DNA of 64,000 nucleotides, taken from assembly GCF_003336875.1 (NCBI RefSeq), contig NZ_QGNJ01000005.1, forward strand, positions 186,001 through 250,000. Direction: 5' to 3'. Of this stretch, positions 45,534-53,995 are shown piece by piece. Below the pieces are notes generated by a model, which worked only from the letters and a program-made list of their open reading frames with translations, had not been told where the DNA came from and did no database searches. Both the position numbers and the translations under genes were made by a program. The DNA is from Oleisolibacter albus (lineage in GTDB: Bacteria; Pseudomonadota; Alphaproteobacteria; Azospirillales; Azospirillaceae). How positions within the stretch are numbered: position 1 is the stretch's first letter; each line of letters opens with the position of its first letter.

Positions 45534-47791
45534 CCCTGTGCCTCACGCAGACGCAGGGCCAGGGTGCTGCGCCGCGGTCGGATGCTCCCGTTGGGATGGG
45601 GGGCGTTGGTGATGGCGAGATCCAGGGCCTGACGGTCCCCGACCAGAACAACCAGGCGCCGCCCACGGGTGATCCCGGTATAGAGCAGCGCCCGCTGCAG
45701 CATCGGCCGATGCTGCAGGGTCAATGGAATGATGACAGCCGGGAATTCCAATCCCTGGGCCTTGTGAATGCTGCTGGCATAGGCCAGCACCAGCCGGTCG
45801 AGTTCAGCGTCGGCATAGCGCAGCGTGCCATCATCGAACGCCACCTCGATCGCCCGCTGCGGCACATCGACGGCCACCACCGTGCCGATATCGCCGTTAT
45901 AGACGGCCCGCTCATGGTCGTTTTCGACCTGCATGACCTTGTCGCCGACGCCGAACTGCCAGGGGCCACGGGCGACCCGTGGTCCGGTCGGCGGGTTCAG
46001 AGCCTGCTGCAATGCCAGATTCAAGGCACGGGTACCGAGACTGCCCTTGTTCATGGGACAGAGCACCTGGATGTCGCGCCGTGGATCAAGACCGAAGCGG
46101 CCGGGGATGCGCTCTTTCACCATCTCCAGGATGCGGGCCAGGGTCACATCGGCGGAGCGGGTTTCCAGCATATAGAAATCGCTGTCGGCACCGGGCGGCA
46201 CCGTGTCCGGCCTCTGCCCGTTCCTGATGCGATGGGCGGCAGCGACGATGCGGCTGGCCGCCGCCTGCCGGAACACCTCACGCAGCCGCACCACCGGCAC
46301 GGCCGCCGACGTGATGAGATCGGCCAGCACCTGCCCCGGCCCGACCGACGGCAACTGGTCGGCATCCCCCACCAGCAGCAGGCCGGCCCGCGCGGGCAAG
46401 GCATCCAGCACGGCCGCCAGCAGCCGGACATCCAGCATCGATGCCTCATCCAGCACCAGAAGATCGACATCGAGCGGCCGCTCCGGACCGCGACGGAACG
46501 CGCCCTCCGGCCCCACCTCCAGCAGCCGATGCACGGTGGAGGCATCGTGACCCGTGGCCTGCTGCAGGCGCTTGGCCGACCGGCCGGTCGGTGCCGCCAG
46601 GGCAATGCGCAGTCCCTGCGCCGCCAGTACCCGCACCACCGCCGTCACCAGCACGGTTTTGCCCACGCCCGGCCCGCCGGTGAGGATGGAGAGCTTGCTG
46701 GCGAGAATGGTGGTGAGGGCGGCTGCCTGAGCCGGCGCCAGGACCAGACCCGTCTCCGCCGCCAGCCGGTCCAGGATGGCCGCAATAGCGGGAGAACAGG
46801 CAACCGGCCCCTCCGCCGGCCCGTTGTCCCGTGCGGCGGGATCGGCGTGCAACAGGGAATACCAGGGCGGCGTGCCACAGGCCTGTTCCACCAGCCGCCG
46901 CGCCATCGTCCGCTCCAGACCGTGCAGTCCGGCGGGAAAGACGCAGGCCTCCCCCGCCACCGTCTCACGCACGATCTGGCCGGCCGCGCTCGCCGCGGTC
47001 AGGACCCGGGCCAGCTTCGGTGTCTCCACCGCCAGGAGCATGGCCGCCCGGTCCAACAGATCGGTCTCGGCCAGACCGCACTGGCCCTCGTCCGCCGCCA
47101 GATCCAGCACATGGCGCAGCCCCGCTTCCAGCCGCACCGGGGCATCGGCCGGCAGTCCCAGGGCGCGGGCCAGCGCATCGGCCTGTCCAAAGTGGAACCC
47201 CTCCACCTCGGCCGCGGCGCGGTAGGGGTCCCGGCGCAGCAGGTCCAGCGCACCGGCCCCGTAGGTCTGGTGCAGACGCAGGACCCGATCGGTGGCGACG
47301 CCGTGGCGGGACAGGAACAGCGTCAGGTCGCGCAGAGTGCGTTGACGTTCCCAGGCCTTCAGGATGCTGTCGGCGCGGGCCGGCCCGATGCCGGCAATCT
47401 GGTGCAGACGCCAGGGCTCCTGCTCGATCACGGCCAGCGTCCGGTCACCAAAGGCGTCCACCAGACGGGCGGCATGGATGGGTCCCACCCCCTCCACCAA
47501 GCCGGAGCCGAGATAGCGTTCGATGCCGTCGGCGGTGCTGGGTGGGCTGGCGGCGATGGCGGCGGCCCTGAACTGCAATCCGTAGCGCCCGTCCTGGACC
47601 CAGGCACCGACGGCCCGCACCCGCTCCCCCGGTTCAATCACGGGGCCATGGACGACCAGGGCCACCGGCTTGCGGTGCCCGCCCGCCTTGACCTTCAACA
47701 CGGAAAAGCCCGTCTCGGGATTGCGGAACGTGACCCGTTCCACCTGGCCGGTCAGTTCGTAACGGTCGTCGAATCCGGAATCGAACGGCAT
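45419..47791 (-). CDS. recD2: RecD2-like ATP-dependent DNA helicase
   Basis: The protein has 790 residues. An N-terminal OB-like region (YELTGQVERVTFRNPETGFS), a helix-hairpin-helix array with GVGPIHAARLVDAFG, then SF1B helicase motifs: Walker A GGPGVGKTVLVTAVV, Walker B VLDEASMLD, GDADQLPSVGPG, and the C-terminal ASSIHKAQGLEFP. RecD2 works without RecBC and unwinds 5'-3' in repair. The start lies five bases after the upstream gene. The last 38 residues extend past the normal end and overlap the convergent regulator gene. Confidence 0.88.
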   Translation of the reverse strand: MPFDSGFDDRYELTGQVERVTFRNPETGFSVLKVKAGGHRKPVALVVHGPVIEPGERVRAVGAWVQDGRYGLQFRAAAIAASPPSTADGIERYLGSGLVEGVGPIHAARLVDAFGDRTLAVIEQEPWRLHQIAGIGPARADSILKAWERQRTLRDLTLFLSRHGVATDRVLRLHQTYGAGALDLLRRDPYRAAAEVEGFHFGQADALARALGLPADAPVRLEAGLRHVLDLAADEGQCGLAETDLLDRAAMLLAVETPKLARVLTAASAAGQIVRETVAGEACVFPAGLHGLERTMARRLVEQACGTPPWYSLLHADPAARDNGPAEGPVACSPAIAAILDRLAAETGLVLAPAQAAALTTILASKLSILTGGPGVGKTVLVTAVVRVLAAQGLRIALAAPTGRSAKRLQQATGHDASTVHRLLEVGPEGAFRRGPERPLDVDLLVLDEASMLDVRLLAAVLDALPARAGLLLVGDADQLPSVGPGQVLADLITSAAVPVVRLREVFRQAAASRIVAAAHRIRNGQRPDTVPPGADSDFYMLETRSADVTLARILEMVKERIPGRFGLDPRRDIQVLCPMNKGSLGTRALNLALQQALNPPTGPRVARGPWQFGVGDKVMQVENDHERAVYNGDIGTVVAVDVPQRAIEVAFDDGTLRYADAELDRLVLAYASSIHKAQGLEFPAVIIPLTLQHRPMLQRALLYTGITRGRRLVVLVGDRQALDLAITNAPHPNGSIRPRRSTLALRLREAQGQMRRSRSSRIARPTMTASSNGSGLQAESVLAGTNRGG

Positions 47792-47795
47792 GCGG

Positions 47796-48182
47796 TCACT
47801 CCGCGGCGATGGGCACCGACAGGACAGGGGCGGGAGCGGTGGAGAGGCACCCGGTCTTGGCCGCCGCCGCATCGGCTGGTCGAGCGACTGCCATCGCGGC
47901 GGCGGCAGGCCCCCGGGGCTGGGCGGCGGCAGCCACGGCAGCGGCCCGATCCGCCTGGCGCCGGGCAATCTCCACCGCTGTCAGCACCTCGATATGACGG
48001 GCCTTGGCAGCGGCCAGCAGGGCTTCGCCGGCTGCCACCTCGGCCGCATCGGCCACCTGCAGCCATTGCACCAGAGAGCCCCGCGCCAGGGCCTGGGCGA
48101 TACGGTCGGCCAGGGGACCGCCGGAACTGGTCTTTCCACGCGCCAAAGTCCGCTCTCCATCCGCGGCCGGCCCAGTCGGCAC
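47796..48182 (-). CDS. Small unknown protein, probably co-transcribed with recD2
   Basis: About 128 residues from a GTG; a TTG at 48146 behind GGAGAG gives 116. The first half is helical (LADRIAQALARGSLVQWLQV, AAEVAAGEALLAAAKARHIE), the second half Ala/Pro-rich and probably disordered. No known domain. The stop is four bases before the recD2 start, so the two are one operon, and the upstream LexA boxes would place both under SOS control. A role as a RecD2 partner is inference. Confidence 0.5.
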   Translation of the reverse strand: MPTGPAADGERTLARGKTSSGGPLADRIAQALARGSLVQWLQVADAAEVAAGEALLAAAKARHIEVLTAVEIARRQADRAAAVAAAAQPRGPAAAAMAVARPADAAAAKTGCLSTAPAPVLSVPIAAE

Positions 48183-48191
48183 CGGCCAAAT

Positions 48192-48232
48192 GTTCCCTTT
48201 ATGTTCCAGTATAGCCAGAACACAACAAGAAC
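48192..48232 (-). promoter_or_regulatory. Two opposed LexA (SOS) boxes around a -10 element
   Basis: GTTC-N7-GTTC lies at 48192-48206 on the plus strand, and GAAC-N7-GAAC (the same box inverted) at 48218-48232. The 11 bases between contain TATACT on the minus strand (48213-48208), a good -10. GTTC-N7-GTTC is the alphaproteobacterial LexA site. Two LexA dimers would cover the promoter and start site, predicting tight damage-inducible control of the small gene and recD2. Confidence 0.65.
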
Positions 48233-48285
48233 ATCCAGCGCGAATTCCGGGCAGTCTCCGCCGTCTCCCCGGCGGCGGCGGGGAC

Positions 48286-48795
48286 TCAGCCCGGCCGTCC
48301 GCCGCGGCGCGCAGCCACAAAGGCGGCAGCCTCGGCCCAGGGTTCCAGTCGGAAGAAGCGCTTGGCCAGCCCGGAGGGGGATGGCAGCACGAACAGCACG
48401 CATCCCTCCAGGGTGGCCGGCTGCCGGCCCCAGGCCAGACGGTCCGTGCCGAAGTAGGCCCGGGCCGCGTTCTTGCTGTCGAAGGCGATGGCAGCGGGAC
48501 GACAGGCCCGCATCTTGGTGATGAAGCCGGCCACGTCGTAGGCCGCGGGCGTGAGATCGTGGTCGCAGCCGAATTCGGTCTTGTTGAGGTCGGTGAGGCC
48601 CAGGCCGAACGCAGGAACGGATGCGTAGTCCTCCGGCCGCAACTGGCGCGGCGTCAGCCCGACCTCATGCAGCGTGCGCCAGAAGCGGTTACCGGGATTG
48701 GCATAATAGGCGGCGCGGGCCGCCGATATGCGCGACGGCGCCGTGCCACAGAGGACCAGATCCAGGCCGGGACGCAGGATATCGGGCAGGATCAT
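48286..48795 (-). CDS. Mug/UDG superfamily DNA glycosylase-like protein
   Basis: The protein has 169 residues. It aligns with G/U mismatch glycosylases by LDLVLCGTAPSR at the N-terminus, YANPGNRFWRTLHEVGLTP in the middle and LPSPSGLAKRFF at the end. However the Mug catalytic GINPG is GTAPS here, without the Asn that activates water, so substrate or chemistry may differ. It is 54 bases upstream of the LexA-box region, on the same strand as recD2. The start MILPDIL was chosen. Confidence 0.78.
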   Translation of the reverse strand: MILPDILRPGLDLVLCGTAPSRISAARAAYYANPGNRFWRTLHEVGLTPRQLRPEDYASVPAFGLGLTDLNKTEFGCDHDLTPAAYDVAGFITKMRACRPAAIAFDSKNAARAYFGTDRLAWGRQPATLEGCVLFVLPSPSGLAKRFFRLEPWAEAAAFVAARRGGRPG

Positions 48796-48894
48796 GGGCT
48801 GTATCAGGGCTCTGCCGGCTGGCGGATATGAAAACGGCATCCGCCCCGCAAGGGGGGATGCCGTTCGCTCAGGGCCGGCCGATGAACCGGCGCC

Positions 48895-49080
48895 TTACTC
48901 GGCAGCGACGCCGTGATGGCCGTTGGCGCGGGCGATCAGCCAGAAGTTCAGCAGCACGCCGAACAGGAAGAACAGGGCGCCGCCCAGGAAGGCCGCGGGC
49001 TCATGGCTGGGCCCGGCAGCCATGAACAGGCCGAGGACCGAAACGATGGCGCCGGCAATGCCAAGCAGGGGAGCACGCAT
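48895..49080 (-). CDS. Small two-helix membrane protein of the cco operon
   Basis: The protein has 61 residues and two membrane helices (about 5-24 and 28-50: GGALFFLFGVLLNFWLIARA). GGAGG lies six bases before the ATG. It comes right after ccoS on the same strand, so it is probably part of the assembly operon. I do not recognise a family; a role in cbb3 oxidase assembly or stability is inferred from position only. Confidence 0.6.
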   Translation of the reverse strand: MRAPLLGIAGAIVSVLGLFMAAGPSHEPAAFLGGALFFLFGVLLNFWLIARANGHHGVAAE

Positions 49081-49120
49081 GGGAAACCTCCGGATATGTC
49101 AGCAAAAGGGATGGAATGGG

Positions 49121-49294
49121 TCAGACCCGCGGCGCGGCCGACGGGGGCAAGGGGCGTTCATCGTCGTACAGGATGCGCGTCGCCGCGCCGTCCAGGTCTT
49201 CAAACTGGCCGGTGCGCACGGACCAGAGGAAGGCACAGAGTCCAGCACCGCCCAGCAGCAGGGCGATGGGGATCAGGAACAGCAGGGCGGTCAT
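49121..49294 (-). CDS. ccoS: Cbb3 oxidase maturation protein CcoS
   Basis: The protein has 57 residues. One N-terminal membrane helix (ALLFLIPIALLLGGAGLCAF) followed by WSVRTGQFEDLDGAATRIL, the CcoS signature. It is needed for heme and copper insertion into CcoN. The ATG overlaps the ccoI stop (ATGA), showing coupling. Short genes like this are easily missed. Confidence 0.93.
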   Translation of the reverse strand: MTALLFLIPIALLLGGAGLCAFLWSVRTGQFEDLDGAATRILYDDERPLPPSAAPRV

Positions 49295-51693
49295 GGCTCC
49301 TCTCCGGTCCGGCGCGACAGGCGCAGGGCATTCAGCAGAACGATCAGCGACGAGCTGGACATGGCCACCGCCGCGATCAACGGTGTCGCATGTCCGGTCA
49401 TGGCGATGGGCACGGCGCAGAGGTTATATAGCAGGGAGAAGCCGAGATTCTCCAGCACCCGACGCTCGGCCTTGCGCGCCACCTCCAGCAGTTCCGCCAC
49501 CGGCGCCAGCCGGTCGCCCTGGAACACGGCGTCGGCGGCGGTCTGGGCGATGTCCACGGCAGACGCCGGCGAGACGCTGACGTCGGCCGCCGACAGCGCC
49601 GCCGCGTCGTTCAGGCCATCGCCCACCATCAGCACATTGGCACCATCGGCCCGCAGCCGGGCCAGGCGGGCGCACTTTCCGGTGGGATCGACCCCGGCAT
49701 GCCAGGTGTCGATGCCCAGCTCCGTGGCCAGGGCCGCCACCGTGCCCGGCCTGTCGCCCGACAGCAATTCCAGCCGGTAGCCGCGGGCCTTCAGCCGGGC
49801 CACAACGGCAGCCGCATCGGTACGCGGCCGGTCGGCGAACAGGAAGCGCACAGGCGCACGGCCGGGCCGGGCCAGCCACAGCTCCGGCCCCTCCCCCACG
49901 ACCTGCGGACCATCCTCCAGCCCGACGAAACCGCGGCGGCCGAGACGGGCCGGACCGGCCGGCGTATCCAGTTCCAGCCCGCTGCCCGGCACTTCGCGCA
50001 CGCCCTCCGCCACGGCCCCCGGCCCGGCGGCGCGGGACAGGGCGCGGGATAGCGGGTGCCGGCTGGAGCGGGCCATGCGGGCAGCGAACTCCAGATCCTC
50101 GGCCCGCCGCTCCGGATCGGACAGCAGGTCCGGACGGCCCAGGGTCAGCGTGCCGGTCTTGTCGAAGACAATGGTATCGACCTTGGCCAACCGCTCCAGC
50201 GCCGTGGCCGATTTCAGCAGCGTGCCCAGGCGCATCAGCCGGTTGCTGGCCACCACCTGCACGGCCGGCACGGCCAGCGCCAGGGCACAGGGGCAGGTGA
50301 TGATCAGCACGGCGACGGCGATGAACAGCGCCTCCTGCCAGGCCAGACCGATGACAAAGACCCAGGTGAGAAAGGTGCCCAGGGCCAGGCTGTGGACGAT
50401 GGGCGTATAGTTGCGGGCCACGCGGTCGGCCAGGGCGATGAAACGGGCCCGCCCCTGCTCGGCGGCCTCCATCAGCCGGACGATCTCGGCCAGCAGCGTG
50501 CCCTCGCCGCTGGCGGTGACGGTCAGGCGCAGGGGCGCCGCCAGATTGACCATGCCGGCGAAAACCCGGGCACCGGGGTCCACCCGCTGCGGGTCGGTCT
50601 CACCGGTGACGATGGAGGTATCGACCTCCGACACACCCTCGGCCACCGTGCCGTCGATGCCGATGCGCTCGCCCATGGCGACCAGGACCGTCATGCCCAC
50701 CGGCACCGCCGACGGTGCCAGCAGCGTGACGCTGCCGTCGGCCTGCAGCACCGTCACCGGCGTGCGCCCCAGGGCCAGCAGATGTTCCGCGGCGGAGCGG
50801 GCGCGGCCACGGGCACGGCTGTCCAGGAACCGCCCGATCAGCAGGAAGAACAGCAGCATGACGGCGCCGTCGAAATAGGCATGCTCACCATGCTGGATGG
50901 TCTCCCACAGGCTCATGCTGCTGGCCAGCGTCACGCCCAGCGAGATCGGCACATCCATGTTGCTGCGCCCGGCCCGCAGCGCGGACCAGGCCGAGCGGAA
51001 GAAGGGACGCCCGCAATAAAGCACCGTCGGCAGGGCGATCAGTGCCGACAGCCAATGCATCATGGTGCGGGTGGCGTCACCCATGCTGCCGGCATGGCCG
51101 GACCAGACGGAGACGCTGAGCAGCATGATGTTCATGGCGGCGAACCCGGCCACCGCCATACAGCGCATCAGCTCCTTCTCCTGGAGCTTCTGCGGGTCGT
51201 CGCCGGCCACGGCCTCGAACGGCGCCAGCCGGTAGCCCAGGCGCGTCACCACGGCGGCCAGCCGGTCCGCCAGGCCGCCATCGCCGTTCCAGCGCAGCGT
51301 CAGCCGCCGGCTGGTGAGATTGACCCGGGCCGACACCACCTCCGGCTGGCGGGCCAGCGCGGTTTCGATCAGCCAGACGCAGGCGCCGCAGGTCAACCCG
51401 TCCACGCGCAGGCGCAGGCAGCGCGTGCCATCCGCCTCCGTCTCGATGCGGTGCTGGAGATCCAGCGGGGCCGCGTCATCCGTCGGCGCCGGCCCGGCAA
51501 GGGCATCACGGCGGAGGTAATAGGCGTCGAGACCCAACTCGTGGATGAGGGCATAGGCACCGGCGCAGCCCGGGCAGCAGAAACGCTCTCCCGCCGCGGC
51601 CACGGGCTGCCCGCAATGGATGCAGGTTCCGGGACGGGCGGCAGGCGGCGGAACCGGGGCTGGTTCTGTCGTCTGCTGCGCGGCACTGCTCAT
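49291..51693 (-). CDS. ccoI: Copper-transporting P-type ATPase CcoI
   Basis: The protein has 800 residues. An N-terminal Cys-rich zinc-ribbon-like part (CIHCGQPV, CCPGCAGAY) and a heavy-metal domain with LTCGACVWL, then eight membrane helices with the CPC transport motif (TCPCALALAVP), the phosphorylation DKTGTLTLG and the hinge GDGLNDAAAL. This FixI/CcoI type exports copper for assembly of cbb3 oxidase. It overlaps ccoH and ccoS by four bases each. Confidence 0.96.
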   Translation of the reverse strand: MSSAAQQTTEPAPVPPPAARPGTCIHCGQPVAAAGERFCCPGCAGAYALIHELGLDAYYLRRDALAGPAPTDDAAPLDLQHRIETEADGTRCLRLRVDGLTCGACVWLIETALARQPEVVSARVNLTSRRLTLRWNGDGGLADRLAAVVTRLGYRLAPFEAVAGDDPQKLQEKELMRCMAVAGFAAMNIMLLSVSVWSGHAGSMGDATRTMMHWLSALIALPTVLYCGRPFFRSAWSALRAGRSNMDVPISLGVTLASSMSLWETIQHGEHAYFDGAVMLLFFLLIGRFLDSRARGRARSAAEHLLALGRTPVTVLQADGSVTLLAPSAVPVGMTVLVAMGERIGIDGTVAEGVSEVDTSIVTGETDPQRVDPGARVFAGMVNLAAPLRLTVTASGEGTLLAEIVRLMEAAEQGRARFIALADRVARNYTPIVHSLALGTFLTWVFVIGLAWQEALFIAVAVLIITCPCALALAVPAVQVVASNRLMRLGTLLKSATALERLAKVDTIVFDKTGTLTLGRPDLLSDPERRAEDLEFAARMARSSRHPLSRALSRAAGPGAVAEGVREVPGSGLELDTPAGPARLGRRGFVGLEDGPQVVGEGPELWLARPGRAPVRFLFADRPRTDAAAVVARLKARGYRLELLSGDRPGTVAALATELGIDTWHAGVDPTGKCARLARLRADGANVLMVGDGLNDAAALSAADVSVSPASAVDIAQTAADAVFQGDRLAPVAELLEVARKAERRVLENLGFSLLYNLCAVPIAMTGHATPLIAAVAMSSSSLIVLLNALRLSRRTGEEP

Positions 51694-52178
51694 TTCACGA
51701 ACAGCCTTTCAACCACCTGATAGGTGTCCTGGTCATGGACGATGGCGGCCCGCAGGTCCCATTGCCCGAGCTTGGGGAACGTCACCGGCGCCACGTAGCG
51801 ACCTTCACCGGCATAGGTAAAGGTCAGGTTGACATCGTCGATGACCTCCACCGGCCGCTGCAGTTCCGCCTCGATCACCTGCCCTTGCAGCGGGCGTCCA
51901 TCCTTGTCGCGCACGGTGATCAGGACCCGGCCCGCCCTGTCGGCGCCGGTGATCTCGGCCGACGCCTTCACGGTCCAGCCCAGCGCATCCTGCCGGTGCT
52001 GCGCCTGCAGCACCTCGTTGTAGGCGACGCCGCGCTCGTAGGGCTTCGACACGGCAAGGCCGCTCCAGGATTTGATGGCATAGGTGACCATCACGGCATT
52101 GACCGCGACGACCACGCCCATGGCGCCGACGAAGACCCAGGGAATCCAGTTGCTCTTACGCTCGGACATGGCCGTCAT
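51690..52178 (-). CDS. ccoH: Cbb3 assembly protein CcoH (FixH)
   Basis: The protein has 162 residues. One N-terminal membrane helix (WVFVGAMGVVVAVNAVMVTY) and a periplasmic FixH domain with YERGVAYNEVLQAQHRQDAL and WDLRAAI. It links CcoI to the oxidase during assembly. The ATG nine bases after GAGG was used; a second ATG nine bases on is possible. It follows ccoG and overlaps ccoI by four bases. Confidence 0.92.
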   Translation of the reverse strand: MTAMSERKSNWIPWVFVGAMGVVVAVNAVMVTYAIKSWSGLAVSKPYERGVAYNEVLQAQHRQDALGWTVKASAEITGADRAGRVLITVRDKDGRPLQGQVIEAELQRPVEVIDDVNLTFTYAGEGRYVAPVTFPKLGQWDLRAAIVHDQDTYQVVERLFVK

Positions 52179-52206
52179 CGTTCGATACCTCACCCGGTTG
52201 GCAATC

Positions 52207-53754
52207 CTACTTACCCGCCACATGCGGGCCGATAAAGACGGCGTCATAGGTGCTGCGGGCATTGCTGACCGGTTCACGCAGCACGAATTCGACCGCCGTG
52301 GAGTCCGCCTTCAGGGCGGAACGGGGGGCGATGATGAAGACCCGGTAGGGTTCCACCGTGTCCGGCGCGGCATGCACCACCACCGGGGCGCCATCGGCGC
52401 CTTCGCCCACATCCTGCACCACCAGCTTGGCACCGGGGATGCCGGCGACCGACAGCTCGTAGCTCAACGCCTCACGGCGCTTGTTGAGGATCTTCAGGGT
52501 ATAGCCGTTGCGGATGTCGCCATCGGACAGGGTGACGAACAGCGGCGCCCGGTCGCGCAGCACATTGACCGACAGGGTCGAGCGCATGGCCAGGGCCGTG
52601 GTCATCACCGCGCCGATCAGCACCACAAGCGACGCATAGATCAGCGTCCGCGGCCGCACGAAACGGAACTTGGTGGGCCGCCCGCAGGCGCGGGCCTCCT
52701 GGTTGGACTCGGTATCGAAGGTGATGAGGTTCCGCGGCCGCCCCACCTTGTCCATGATCTCGTTGCAGCTGTCGATGCAGAGGCCGCAGCCGATGCATTC
52801 CAGCTGGATGCCGTCACGGATATCGATGCCGGTCGGGCAGACGGCGATGCACTGGCCGCAGTCGATGCAGTCGCCCATGCCCTGGGGCGGCACGGCGCCC
52901 TTGGACTTGCCGCGGGGTTCGCCGCGCCAGGCCTCGTAGGTCACGACCATGCTCTGCTTGTCCAGCATGGCCGACTGGAACCGCGGCCATGGGCACATAT
53001 AGGTGCAGACCTGCTCCCGCGCCCAGCCGGCCAGCACATAGGTGGTGGCCGTGAACAGGCCGACGAAGAAATACTGCTCCATCGAGGCGCCGCCGGTGAA
53101 GAAATTCACCAGCAGGGTCGGTGCATCATCGAAATAGAGCGCCCAGGCACCGCCGGTGGCCAGGGCGATGAGGAACCAGACCGTGTGCTTCAGCGCCTTC
53201 TTGACGGCCTTGCCGGCCGACATCGGCGCCTGATCGAGGCGCATGCGGGCACCACGGTCGCCTTCGATCCACCGCTCCACCAGCATGAACAGATCGGTCC
53301 ACACCGTCTGCGGACAGGCATAACCGCACCACAGACGCCCGAACAGCGAGGTGACCAGGAACAGGCCGAATGCGCCCAGCATCAACAGGCCGGTGATGTA
53401 ATAGACCTCCTGCGGCCAGATCTCGATATTGAAGAAATAACCGCGGCCGCCGGCCATATCGACCAGTACCGCCTGGTTGGGGGCTCCGGGACCACGGTCC
53501 CAGCGGATCCAGGGCACGAGATAATAGACGGCCAGACAGAAGACCAGGACAGCCCATTTGGCCCGACGGAATGGGCCGCTGACGGCCTTGGGGTAGACCT
53601 TGACGCGGTCGGCATAGAGCGGCGCATCGGGACCCGTGTTCTGGAGCTGGGCCTTGGTGGACGCCGGACGGCCGCTGGCCTTGCGCGCCGTGAATTCCGC
53701 CTGCGCCTTGTCGGCCGCGGCTGCTTTTTCCAGCAATGAGCTATCGCCGTCCAT
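52207..53754 (-). CDS. ccoG: Cbb3 assembly ferredoxin-like protein CcoG (FixG)
   Basis: The protein has 515 residues. Several membrane helices, a conserved CGYACPQTVWTD, CTYMCPWPRFQ, and two 4Fe-4S motifs, CIDCGQCIAVCPTG and CIGCGLCIDSCNE. CcoG reduces Cu(II) to Cu(I) for CcoI. It heads the ccoGHIS assembly operon, and an FNR/FixK-type box lies about 95 bases upstream. Confidence 0.95.
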   Translation of the reverse strand: MDGDSSLLEKAAAADKAQAEFTARKASGRPASTKAQLQNTGPDAPLYADRVKVYPKAVSGPFRRAKWAVLVFCLAVYYLVPWIRWDRGPGAPNQAVLVDMAGGRGYFFNIEIWPQEVYYITGLLMLGAFGLFLVTSLFGRLWCGYACPQTVWTDLFMLVERWIEGDRGARMRLDQAPMSAGKAVKKALKHTVWFLIALATGGAWALYFDDAPTLLVNFFTGGASMEQYFFVGLFTATTYVLAGWAREQVCTYMCPWPRFQSAMLDKQSMVVTYEAWRGEPRGKSKGAVPPQGMGDCIDCGQCIAVCPTGIDIRDGIQLECIGCGLCIDSCNEIMDKVGRPRNLITFDTESNQEARACGRPTKFRFVRPRTLIYASLVVLIGAVMTTALAMRSTLSVNVLRDRAPLFVTLSDGDIRNGYTLKILNKRREALSYELSVAGIPGAKLVVQDVGEGADGAPVVVHAAPDTVEPYRVFIIAPRSALKADSTAVEFVLREPVSNARSTYDAVFIGPHVAGK

Positions 53755-53845
53755 GTTCGGACCCCGGTTTTATCAGTGGTTCGCGCCGAATGGTTCGGGC
53801 ACCGACATTCCCGGATGACCCTAGGCTTCGGTGCCGGCATCCGCT

Positions 53846-53859
53846 TTGCGATAGATCAA
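53846..53859 (-). promoter_or_regulatory. FNR/FixK-type box upstream of ccoG
   Basis: On the minus strand TTGATCTATCGCAA fits TTG(A/C)-N6-(T/G)CAA. The second half (CGCAA) departs from the perfect ATCAA. TAGGGT, a poor -10, lies 22 bases downstream, a spacing usual for class II activation. It would link ccoGHIS to low oxygen. Confidence 0.55.
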
Positions 53860-53886
53860 GGTTCCCGGCCATGCCGAACCCGATCC

Positions 53887-53927
53887 AGGAAAAGCCGACG
53901 CCCGCCCGGGTCTCCCCGGACGGGCGT
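53887..53927 (-). terminator. Terminator after ccoP
   Basis: GACGCCCG (53896-53903) pairs with CGGGCGTC (53920-53927), with further pairing inside the loop. On the minus strand it is followed by GGCTTTTCC. It closes the ccoNOQP operon and separates it from ccoGHIS. Confidence 0.6.
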
Positions 53928-53995
53928 CTTTATAACTGCTCTAATGAGGCACGTCCGCCAAGGGACGCACCCTGGGGCAGTCGGTCGCAGGCGAC

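Noticed and set aside
45326-48214. A plus-strand frame of about 960 codons opposite recD2
   Set aside because: Gln/His/Arg/Pro-rich shadow of recD2; no ribosome-binding site and no domain.
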